In this document: positions 6,432-13,939 of the stretch, one piece after another | How positions within the stretch are numbered: the first letter of the stretch is position 1 | How the letters are laid out: each line of letters starts with the position of its first letter | NCBI GenBank assembly: GCA_001871685.1 | Contig: MNVK01000005.1 | Span: forward strand, 1 to 15,628 | Direction: 5' to 3' | Length of the DNA stretch: 15,628 bases | Source of the DNA: Nitrospirae bacterium CG1_02_44_142 | GTDB lineage: Bacteria > Nitrospirota > Thermodesulfovibrionia > Thermodesulfovibrionales > UBA1546 | Position numbers and translations under genes: made by a program | The notes under the pieces: model-generated | The model's input: only the letters and a program-made list of their open reading frames with translations | What the model was told of the DNA's origin: nothing | Databases searched by the model: none

Positions 6432-7699
6432 TTGATGTTATAGGGTTTTTCATCAAAATAATAGAAAATATTAGGAGAGATAGAGATTTTACTAAAAAAC
6501 CTCTCGAATATATTTCTTCTTCGTCTGGTCAATTTGCTTACCTTGACGATAGAAAAAGATACTATAAGACTATAGCATTGTCACTAAAGAAAGCTTTTGA
6601 GAGTTCTTATCGTTGTAATTTACTCGAAACCCTTATTCTTTCTGACAACCCCTCAAAATTGAAGACTATTGCCAGTCTTTTCCCTAAAAAACTTCATCAA
6701 AATACTTGGAAAAAATTTCGTGAAAATTTTAATTCGTTCTCTGCAACTGAAAAACAAAGAGTATTTAATATTGCTAATGATAATATTGTAGAGATACTTA
6801 AAAAGTTTTCAAAGGGCGCTGATAGTTCTGGTGATAATAATGTTTTAGGATCTTTATTGGGTTTTAATTTTAAGTCTAGTGCTAATGTATTTCCTGATTT
6901 TCTCTTTACCTCGGATATCATTAGAGGAGAATTGCAAAATGGAAGCATATTGGAACTTAAAGATTCTAAAGGTTCAAATGTGTCTTCTTTTAATTCAACT
7001 ATTCCAACCAAATATAAAACTCTCGATGAAATCAATGCGATTAATGGAACGCAAATCGTTTCTAAGTTAGCTAATATAATTGATTACCCTCATTCAAAGT
7101 CGGCTCACTATGGTAGCCATGGAAGGACTTGTTTCTATTTTGTGAGGACAAATAATACCAAAGCTGAAAAAATGCGGATTTCTATAGTCGAGGGCTCTTT
7201 TTTTGAGACAATACCAAAGGAAAAACTTATAGCCGAAACCATGAAAGCAATAGCACGAGAACATTTAGGAAATAATTTTACTCCTGAATTGGAAGCTATT
7301 TTTGAAAAGATTAATGACCAGAGCATTATTGCACGATCACGGTCTGATATTGCTACGAAAATCAATGGCATGTCGAAAAAAGCATCTGTCTCACCTCGAT
7401 TTAGAATTATGTCAGAGGTTGCAACTGATGGCAATCCTCATCTGTATCCAGAAATTCCTGAGAAGACATTTAATCTTATTCTACAGGTAAACCCTTCAAG
7501 GGATAAAGATAAGATATATATAGAAGTGAGAGAAAAAATTATTTCTAGTGTAGTGAGCGAGTTGAATAGTTTAATGGCGCCTAAATTTATTTATAACAAA
7601 GAGAACAACAAAATTTCTAATGGAGAAATTATTCTTGAAATTAAAGAGATTGCACATAAACGGAATGGACTACATTTAGTTTTCCAATATCATTTTTGA
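6428..7699 (+). CDS. Probable type II restriction endonuclease (PD-(D/E)XK fold)
   Basis: I do not recognise a named family, but position and motif support a restriction enzyme. It is a 423-residue soluble protein, coupled by a four-base ATGA overlap to a DNA methyltransferase. It contains P156-D157 followed after 18 residues by E176-L-K178 in ILELKDSKG, the spacing and hydrophobic context of a PD-(D/E)XK nuclease site. The N-terminal 150 residues are mostly predicted helical and could carry DNA recognition or dimerisation. AT-rich codon use matches the methyltransferase and differs from carA and carB, so the two genes probably arrived together. No frameshift or internal stop is seen. Alternative: another nuclease of a methyltransferase-linked defence system. 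Confidence 0.75.
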   Translation: MIDVIGFFIKIIENIRRDRDFTKKPLEYISSSSGQFAYLDDRKRYYKTIALSLKKAFESSYRCNLLETLILSDNPSKLKTIASLFPKKLHQNTWKKFRENFNSFSATEKQRVFNIANDNIVEILKKFSKGADSSGDNNVLGSLLGFNFKSSANVFPDFLFTSDIIRGELQNGSILELKDSKGSNVSSFNSTIPTKYKTLDEINAINGTQIVSKLANIIDYPHSKSAHYGSHGRTCFYFVRTNNTKAEKMRISIVEGSFFETIPKEKLIAETMKAIAREHLGNNFTPELEAIFEKINDQSIIARSRSDIATKINGMSKKASVSPRFRIMSEVATDGNPHLYPEIPEKTFNLILQVNPSRDKDKIYIEVREKIISSVVSELNSLMAPKFIYNKENNKISNGEIILEIKEIAHKRNGLHLVFQYHF

Positions 7700-7906
7700 G
7701 CTAACCATATGCTGAGACAAATCAAATCCGACATATACCATTTTCTTCATCGGAAGATTCTCAGATTCCGCTTCATCTCGGTGGAGCAAGGGTGGTGTAT
7801 TTTAGATAGTGATACCATGACTGTCATCCCGAGCGAAGCGAAGGAATCTCCTGAGATTGCTTCGGGACTTTGTCCCTCGCAATGACAACATAGAAAATGG
7901 AATACG
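7700..7906 (+). other. Gap between the restriction gene and carB
   Basis: Contains no convincing gene. A 58-codon open frame (7709-7885) ends inside the palindromic repeat and owes its second half to it. No strong promoter is visible before carB, so carB may depend on read-through from upstream. The first part (7700-7822) may be a remnant of the DNA that brought in the restriction system, but I recognise nothing in it. Confidence 0.5.
7823..7886. repeat. Dispersed palindromic repeat, copy 3, upstream of carB
   Basis: A shorter variant, 64 bases: left end GTCATCCCGAGCGAAGCGAAG, right end CCTCGCAATGAC, with GGAATCTC and GAGATTGC inside. The left end has CCC where copies 1 and 2 have TTG, so the terminal pairing is less perfect. 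It lies 20 bases before the carB start. Confidence 0.8.
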
Positions 7907-10900
7907 ATGCCAAAAAGAACTGACATTAAAAAAATCTTATTAATCGGCTCGGGGCCTATTGTCATAGGACAGGCGTGCGAGTTTGACTATTCCGGAACTC
8001 AGGCGTGCAAGGCGTTGCGCGAAGAAGGCTATAAAGTAGTTCTTGTCAATTCCAATCCGGCAACAATTATGACAGACCCGGAGATTGCCGACGCAACCTA
8101 CATTGAGCCGCTGACGGCAGACATCATTGAGCTGATAATAAAGAAAGAAAGGCCTGATGCGCTTCTTCCGACAATGGGCGGGCAGACTGCGCTTAATCTC
8201 GCTGTTGAGCTTGCTGAAAGCGGGGCGCTTGAAAAGCATAAGGTTGAACTCATCGGCGCAAAACTTCATGCGATAAAAAAGGCTGAAGACAGAGAGCTTT
8301 TCAAAGAGGCGATGGAAAAAATCGGGCTTGAGGTGCCGAAAAGCTCTAATATCAGCGCTATGAAAGAAGGGCTTGACGCAGTTGAACATATAGGCTTCCC
8401 TGTGATACTGCGCCCCTCATTCACTCTCGGAGGAACAGGAGGCGGCATTGCATATAACATGGAAGAATACGCAGAGCTTCTTGACAAAGGGCTGAAACTG
8501 AGTCCTGTTCATCAGGTTCTTGTGGAAGAATCAGTTATCGGCTGGAAGGAATATGAGCTTGAGGTGATGCGGGATATGAAGGACAATGTCGTTATCATCT
8601 GCTCCATAGAAAATTTTGACCCGATGGGGGTCCATACGGGAGATTCCATAACAGTTGCGCCTGCGCAGACCCTGACAGACAAGGAATATCAGCGGATGCG
8701 CGATGCAGCGATAGCAATCATCAGGGAAATAGGAGTTGACACCGGAGGTTCAAATATCCAATTTGCGCTGAATCATCAAAACGGCAGGATGGTTGTTATA
8801 GAGATGAATCCTCGTGTTTCAAGGTCCTCCGCGCTTGCAAGCAAGGCAACAGGGTTCCCTATCGCAAAGATTGCCGCAAAGCTCGCAGTCGGGCTTACGC
8901 TTGAAGAAATACCAAATGACATAACCAGGGAAACGCCTGCGTCTTTTGAACCTGCGATTGATTATGTTGTAACAAAGGTTCCGAGGTTTGCATTTGAAAA
9001 ATTTCCTACTGCGGATTCCACGCTCACAACGCAGATGAAATCTGTCGGAGAGGTAATGGCCATAGGCAGAAGTTTTAAGGAGTCCCTGCAGAAGGCAATA
9101 AGAAGTCTTGAGATTGGCAGCTACGGCTTTGAAGAAATAGACGTAAGCGGCGCAGAGCTTACAGCAAGGCTCAAGATACCGAATCCTGAAAGGCTCTGGT
9201 ATATAGCTCAGGCATTAAGGGATGGGATGTCTGTTGATGAAGTTCATGAACTTACATGGATTGACCTGTGGTTTCTGAATAATATAAGGCAGATTGTGGA
9301 TTTTGAGAAAAAGATTCAAGATTCAAGATTCAAGATTCAAGAAAAAAATAACTTCCGAACTTCCGAACTTCCGAGCTTCCGCTCTGTTTTAAGGGAGGCA
9401 AAGGAATACGGCTTCTCTGACAGGCATATTGCCAATCTTGCAGGAAAGACAGAGGCGGAGATAAGAAAACTGAGGAATGAATCCGGCATAAAACCTGTCT
9501 ATAAAATGGTGGATACATGCGCAGCGGAATTTGCGGCATATACTCCGTATATGTATTCAACGTATGAAAAACCGTTTTATTCGATTGCGGAATGCGGATT
9601 GCAGATTGCGGAATTAAATCCGAAATCCGAAATCCGAAATCCTAAATCAACAGAATCCGAAATCAATCCCACAGGGCGCAAAAAGGTCGTTATCCTCGGC
9701 TCCGGCCCTAACAGGATAGGGCAGGGGATTGAATTTGATTACTGCTGCGTCCATGCGGTTTTTGCTTTGAAGGAGCTTGGTTACGAGACTATAATGGTCA
9801 ACTGCAATCCTGAGACTGTAAGCACCGACTATGACACCGCTGACAGGTTATATTTTGAACCGCTGACTATAGAGGATGTGCTGAATATCCTTGACGCTGA
9901 AAAACCGGAAGGCATTATAGTGCAGTTCGGAGGGCAGACGCCGTTAAAGCTGGCAGTGCCTCTTGAAAAAGAGGGCGTAAAGATTCTCGGCACTTCTCCT
10001 GACTCAATAGACCGCGCAGAAGACAGGCGGAGATTCAAAAAACTTCTCCATAAACTCAATCTCAAGCAGGCGGAGAGCGACACTGCCATGTCTCCTGAAG
10101 ACGCCGCAGTGATTGCGAAAAAGATAGGGTATCCTGTTATGGTAAGGCCTTCTTATGTGCTTGGAGGAAGGGCTATGGAGATTGTCTATGATGAGAGTTC
10201 ACTTCTTGATTACATGGAGAGGGCTGTAAAGGCGTCGCCTGAGCGTCCTGTTCTCATTGATAAATATCTGTCCGGCGCTGTTGAGGTGGATGTTGATGCT
10301 ATCTCAGACGGGGTTGATGTAATTGTCGGCGGTGTTATGGAGCATATTGAAGAGGCAGGAATACATTCAGGCGATTCTGCATGCTCCCTGCCGCCTTATT
10401 CTCTGGATAAGGCTATTGTTGATGAGATTAAAAAGCAGACAAAGGCCTTAGCGCATGAACTTAATGTTATAGGTCTTATGAACGTACAGTTTGCTGTAAA
10501 AGGCAGTGAGATATACATTCTTGAGGTAAATCCAAGGGCGGCAAGGACGATACCTTATGTGAGCAAGGCAACGGGCGTTCCGCTGGCAAAACTTGCCGCA
10601 AAGACAATGCTCGGGAAAACACTGAAGGAACTCGGGCTGACAACTGAAAAGGAGATAAGGCACGTTGCTGTTAAAGAGGCTGTATTCCCGTTTGACAGGT
10701 TCAGCGGCGTAGATATAATACTTGGCCCTGAGATGAAGTCAACCGGAGAGGTGATGGGAATAGACGAGGATTTCGGGATTGCATATGCAAAGGCTCAGTT
10801 GTCATCCAACAACAGAATACCTGTGTCGGGTAAGATTGTGATAAGCGTCAGGGATGAAGACAAGGACGGAGTCTGTGATATTGTGAAGAAACTCATTGCC

Positions 10901-11224
10901 ATGGGTTTTGAGGTGATAGCAACGCGCGGCACTGCAGCGCATCTCAGCGGCAAAGGGATAGAAGTTGCAGTCATAAATAAGGTAAAAGAAGGCAGGCCTC
11001 ATATCGTGGATTTAATCAAAAATAAGGAAGTGAATTTCATCATCAACACGGTGAGCGATGCGCAGGCGCAGAGAGATTCTTTTTCAATAAGGCACAGCGC
11101 GCTCCAGTATGGTGTGCCTTATACTACGACTGTTTCAGGGGCGAAGGCGGTTGTCAATGCGATAGACATGCTCCGCAGGAAAAATATGAGCATAAAATCC
11201 ATTCAGGAATATCACAGGGCATAA
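7907..11224 (+). CDS. carB: Carbamoyl phosphate synthetase large subunit, with two in-frame repeat insertions
   Basis: Makes carbamoyl phosphate from bicarbonate, CarA-derived ammonia and two ATP. Two homologous ATP-grasp halves are visible, each opening with a nucleotide-binding loop (IGSGPIVIGQACEFDYSG near residue 15; LGSGPNRIGQGIEFDYCC near 600) and containing an LRPSFTLGG / VRPSYVLGG motif; the MGS-like allosteric domain forms the C-terminus (about residue 965 onward). Its 1105 residues exceed the E. coli enzyme by about 32, explained by repeat-derived blocks at residues 469-492 (oligomerisation region) and 559-587 (linker between the two halves, after the conserved YMYSTYE). Key motifs on both sides are intact. 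Only a weak ribosome site precedes ATG 7907. The gene is separated from its partner carA by a restriction-modification pair, which is unusual. Confidence 0.97.
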   Translation: MPKRTDIKKILLIGSGPIVIGQACEFDYSGTQACKALREEGYKVVLVNSNPATIMTDPEIADATYIEPLTADIIELIIKKERPDALLPTMGGQTALNLAVELAESGALEKHKVELIGAKLHAIKKAEDRELFKEAMEKIGLEVPKSSNISAMKEGLDAVEHIGFPVILRPSFTLGGTGGGIAYNMEEYAELLDKGLKLSPVHQVLVEESVIGWKEYELEVMRDMKDNVVIICSIENFDPMGVHTGDSITVAPAQTLTDKEYQRMRDAAIAIIREIGVDTGGSNIQFALNHQNGRMVVIEMNPRVSRSSALASKATGFPIAKIAAKLAVGLTLEEIPNDITRETPASFEPAIDYVVTKVPRFAFEKFPTADSTLTTQMKSVGEVMAIGRSFKESLQKAIRSLEIGSYGFEEIDVSGAELTARLKIPNPERLWYIAQALRDGMSVDEVHELTWIDLWFLNNIRQIVDFEKKIQDSRFKIQEKNNFRTSELPSFRSVLREAKEYGFSDRHIANLAGKTEAEIRKLRNESGIKPVYKMVDTCAAEFAAYTPYMYSTYEKPFYSIAECGLQIAELNPKSEIRNPKSTESEINPTGRKKVVILGSGPNRIGQGIEFDYCCVHAVFALKELGYETIMVNCNPETVSTDYDTADRLYFEPLTIEDVLNILDAEKPEGIIVQFGGQTPLKLAVPLEKEGVKILGTSPDSIDRAEDRRRFKKLLHKLNLKQAESDTAMSPEDAAVIAKKIGYPVMVRPSYVLGGRAMEIVYDESSLLDYMERAVKASPERPVLIDKYLSGAVEVDVDAISDGVDVIVGGVMEHIEEAGIHSGDSACSLPPYSLDKAIVDEIKKQTKALAHELNVIGLMNVQFAVKGSEIYILEVNPRAARTIPYVSKATGVPLAKLAAKTMLGKTLKELGLTTEKEIRHVAVKEAVFPFDRFSGVDIILGPEMKSTGEVMGIDEDFGIAYAKAQLSSNNRIPVSGKIVISVRDEDKDGVCDIVKKLIAMGFEVIATRGTAAHLSGKGIEVAVINKVKEGRPHIVDLIKNKEVNFIINTVSDAQAQRDSFSIRHSALQYGVPYTTTVSGAKAVVNAIDMLRRKNMSIKSIQEYHRA
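9313..9382 (+). repeat. In-frame tandem repeats in carB, block 1
   Basis: Four perfect copies of the heptamer GATTCAA (9313-9340), an A-rich spacer, then three perfect and one degenerate copy of the octamer ACTTCCGA (9351-9382). It encodes an extra, polar segment (around residues 469-492) in the helical oligomerisation region of CarB. Unit types resemble those in pyrC (ACTCCGA) and carA (ATTCAAA). Confidence 0.85.
9583..9662 (+). repeat. In-frame tandem repeats in carB, block 2
   Basis: Heptamers GATTGCG, GAATGCG, GATTGCA and GATTGCG (9583-9610) are followed by TCCGAAA three times and TCCTAAA (9619-9646), and one more TCCGAAA at 9656-9662. The block occupies residues 559-587, exactly in the linker joining the two synthetase halves. 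Confidence 0.85.
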
Positions 11225-11271
11225 AGCACGAGGCGGTGCCTGTCTTTCGGCAATATTAAACTACCTTAACA

Positions 11272-11366
11272 TTAGAGCTGTAGCGCAGTAGCTCAGCAGA
11301 GCAGTAGTTTTTAGTGAAATTTGTTTTTGACTACTGGACTCTTGCTCTACTGCTCTGCTGCTCTAA
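11272..11366. repeat. Long imperfect inverted repeat built from AGAGCAG-type units
   Basis: Two 37-base arms (11272-11308 and 11330-11366) match at about three quarters of positions when one is reversed and complemented, separated by a 21-base AT-rich loop. The arms are themselves made of degenerate GAGCAG/AGCAGTAG units, related to the GAGCAGAA octamers inside pyrC. Lies downstream of carB; might form an mRNA hairpin, but there is no T-run for termination. Confidence 0.7.
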
Positions 11367-11446
11367 AGTTTAGACCCGTGAATCTTGCCTCAATCCAGTC
11401 TCCGCCTCATTAGACAAAGTTTTTGGCGCATATAATATATGCCAAT

Positions 11447-11475
11447 TTAGCATATGATTTATGGTAAACTATAAC
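11447..11475 (+). promoter_or_regulatory. Candidate gyrA promoter
   Basis: TTAGCA (11447-11452, 4/6 match to -35), 17-bp spacer, TATAAC (11470-11475, 5/6 match to -10), 50 bases before the gyrA ATG. A perfect TATAAT at 11431-11436 also exists, but its nearest -35-like hexamer (TAGACA, 11411-11416) is only 14 bases away. Confidence 0.45.
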
Positions 11476-11525
11476 GTTTTTCTTAAGCGCTGAAGGCATT
11501 TATTTTTTAAAAAAAGAGGGGGAAA

Positions 11526-13934
11526 ATGGCAAAGGTTCCTGTAAACATTGAAGAAGAAATGAAGGTGTCCTACCTGGATTACGCCATGAGCGTAATAATC
11601 GGCAGGGCTCTTCCTGAGGTAAGAGACGGGCTTAAACCCGTGCAGAGAAGAATACTTTATGCGATGTTCAGGGAAGGCATTCTTCCGGGCAAGAAGTATT
11701 CAAAGTGCGCCGGTGTTGTCGGAGAGGTTTTAAAGAAATATCATCCCCATGGCGATACCGCTGTCTATGACGCCCTTGTAAGGCTTGCTCAGGATTTTAA
11801 CATGAGATACCCCCTGATAGACGGACAGGGCAACTTCGGCTCAATTGACGGCGACCCTGCTGCCGCATACCGTTACACAGAGGCAAGGCTTGCAAAACTC
11901 TCGGAAGAAATCCTTGCGGACATAGATAAGGAGACGGTTGACTTTACACCCAATTTTGATGAGACCACAGAAGAGCCTCTGGTGCTTCCATCAAGAGTGC
12001 CTAATCTTATAGTAAACGGCTCCTCAGGCATTGCCGTCGGGATGGCAACCAATATACCGCCGCATAATCTCGGCGAGGTAATAGACGGGCTTATTATGCT
12101 CCTTGATAATCCCGAAGCAACTGTTAATGACCTGATGAATGCAGTAAAGGGCCCTGATTTTCCTACAGGCGGTTTAATTCATGGAATGCAGGGAATCGTT
12201 GATGCATACACCACAGGCAGGGGGATTATTAAGGTCAGGGCCAAGGCTAAGATTGAGAAGGAATACAGAGGCGGAGAAAATATCATAATCACGGAACTCC
12301 CGTATCAGGTGAATAAGGCCAGGCTCATAGAAAAGATTGCCGAGCTTGTAAGAGAGAAAAAAATAGAAGGCATATCCGAGATAAGAGATGAATCCGACAG
12401 GGAAGGCATAAGGGTGGTCCTGGACCTTAAAAGGGGCGAGATGGCGGAAGTCGTCCTGAATAACCTTTACAAGCACACGCAGATGGAATCCACATTCGGA
12501 ATTATAATGCTGGCCATTGTAAGCGGCCAGCCTCAGGTGATGCCTTTAAAGAGGATACTCAGCCATTTTATACAGCACCGGAGGGATGTTGTCATAAGGC
12601 GGACCAGATTTGAACTCAGAAAGGCAGAAGAAAGGGCGCATATACTGGAAGGGCTTAAGGTTGCGCTTGATAATCTTGATGCAATCATTGCATTGATAAA
12701 GGCGTCAAAGACGCCTGAAGAGGCAAGGCGCGGACTCATGAATAATTATCCTTTGTCTGAAATCCAGGCGCAGGCAATACTTGACATGAAACTCCAGAGA
12801 CTCACGGGCCTGGAGCGTGAAAAGATTATAAATGAATACACAGAGACGTTGAAACAGATTGAGAGGCTGAAGGCAATACTCGGAAGCGACGCCCTTGTCT
12901 CAAAGATAATTAAAGACGAACTGGGAGAGATTAAAAAACAGTATGCTGATGAAAGGAGGACGGAGATTGCCGCGAGCTTAAAGGAGATTACCATGGAAGA
13001 CCTCATATCAGAGGAAGATATGGTTATTACGCTCTCTCATCAGGGTTATATCAAGAGAAATCCATTGTCTGCTTACAGAAGCCAGCGCAGGGGCGGGAAG
13101 GGGCTTATCGGAATGGAAACAAAGGAGGAAGATTTTGTTGAGCAGCTTTTTATAGGTTCAACGCATGACTACATGCTTTTCTTCTCCAACCTCGGAAGGC
13201 TCTACTGGCTCAAGATATATCAGATTCCCGAGGCAGGACGCGCTGCAAAAGGCAAGGCGCTTATAAATCTCCTCCAATTATCAGAGGGCGAAAGAATTGC
13301 AACGGCGCTTCCGGTGAGGGATTTTAAAGAAGGGTTTCTTGTTATGTTCACAAAGGCCGGGACAGTCAAAAAAACCGCTCTTGAAGAATACAACAATCCA
13401 AGAGGCAGGGGCATAATAGCAGTTACGATTGAAGAAGGAGATGAGCTTATAGCCGTTAAAAAGACAGATGGCAAGAGTGACCTCATTATTGGCACCAAGA
13501 ACGGCATTGCAATCCGTTTTAACGAAGAGGACGTCCGTGATATGGGACGGACTGCAAGGGGAGTTAGAGGAATACGTCTTGCAAAAGGAGACGGGGTTGT
13601 TTCAGCAGAGGTTGCCGAGGAAAGAACAACATTACTCACAGTTACAGAAAGAGGACTTGGCAAGCGGACCAAGATAGAAGATTATCGTGTTCAGGGCAGA
13701 GGCGGTAAGGGAGTAATATCTATAAAGGTTATAGAGAGAGGCGGTAAGGCGGTGGGCCTTATACAGGTGCGCGACGAGGATGAGATAATCATGATTACGA
13801 ATTCCGGCAAGATTATAAGGACTACTGCAAACAGTATATTACTGCATGGGAGAAATACTCAGGGGGTCAAGATTATGGATGTTGATGCGGAAGATAAAAT
13901 CGTCAGTATAAGCAAAGTGGTTGAAAAGGATTGA
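11526..13934 (+). CDS. gyrA: DNA gyrase subunit A
   Basis: Breakage-reunion subunit of the type IIA topoisomerase that, with GyrB, introduces negative supercoils. The 802 residues are typical. The N-terminal domain carries LPEVRDGLKPVQRRILYAM, the CAGVVGEVLKKYHPHGDTAVYD segment and the catalytic tyrosine Y117 in YRYTEARL. The C-terminal beta-pinwheel starts with the GyrA box QRRGGKG at residues 520-526, which distinguishes GyrA from ParC. In the quinolone-resistance segment the position equal to E. coli Ser83 is Thr78; the Asp87 equivalent is Asp82. GAGGGGG before ATG 11526 supports the start. Its TGA overlaps the region where the PASTA gene begins. gyrB is not in the window. Confidence 0.98.
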   Translation: MAKVPVNIEEEMKVSYLDYAMSVIIGRALPEVRDGLKPVQRRILYAMFREGILPGKKYSKCAGVVGEVLKKYHPHGDTAVYDALVRLAQDFNMRYPLIDGQGNFGSIDGDPAAAYRYTEARLAKLSEEILADIDKETVDFTPNFDETTEEPLVLPSRVPNLIVNGSSGIAVGMATNIPPHNLGEVIDGLIMLLDNPEATVNDLMNAVKGPDFPTGGLIHGMQGIVDAYTTGRGIIKVRAKAKIEKEYRGGENIIITELPYQVNKARLIEKIAELVREKKIEGISEIRDESDREGIRVVLDLKRGEMAEVVLNNLYKHTQMESTFGIIMLAIVSGQPQVMPLKRILSHFIQHRRDVVIRRTRFELRKAEERAHILEGLKVALDNLDAIIALIKASKTPEEARRGLMNNYPLSEIQAQAILDMKLQRLTGLEREKIINEYTETLKQIERLKAILGSDALVSKIIKDELGEIKKQYADERRTEIAASLKEITMEDLISEEDMVITLSHQGYIKRNPLSAYRSQRRGGKGLIGMETKEEDFVEQLFIGSTHDYMLFFSNLGRLYWLKIYQIPEAGRAAKGKALINLLQLSEGERIATALPVRDFKEGFLVMFTKAGTVKKTALEEYNNPRGRGIIAVTIEEGDELIAVKKTDGKSDLIIGTKNGIAIRFNEEDVRDMGRTARGVRGIRLAKGDGVVSAEVAEERTTLLTVTERGLGKRTKIEDYRVQGRGGKGVISIKVIERGGKAVGLIQVRDEDEIIMITNSGKIIRTTANSILLHGRNTQGVKIMDVDAEDKIVSISKVVEKD

Positions 13935-13939
13935 CTGAT

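Larger units (their letters stand above)
11225..11525 (+). other. Intergenic region between carB and gyrA
   Basis: Holds no gene that I can support. It contains the long imperfect inverted repeat at 11272-11366 and the candidate gyrA promoter at 11447-11475. A weak hairpin, GCAC-GAGGCG-GTGC (11226-11239), follows carB but lacks a proper T-run, so no clear terminator of the pyr operon is seen. Confidence 0.6.

Noticed and set aside
6259..6532. Small minus-strand open frames across the methyltransferase and restriction genes
   Set aside because: They are antisense shadows of AT-rich coding sequence with no ribosome sites or family resemblance.
7709..7885. 58-codon frame before carB
   Set aside because: Its second half is the palindromic repeat (VIPSEAKES), it has no ribosome site and no recognisable domain.
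11226..11250. Terminator after carB (GCAC-GAGGCG-GTGC hairpin)
   Set aside because: Only four base pairs and no T-run follow, so it does not meet intrinsic terminator criteria.
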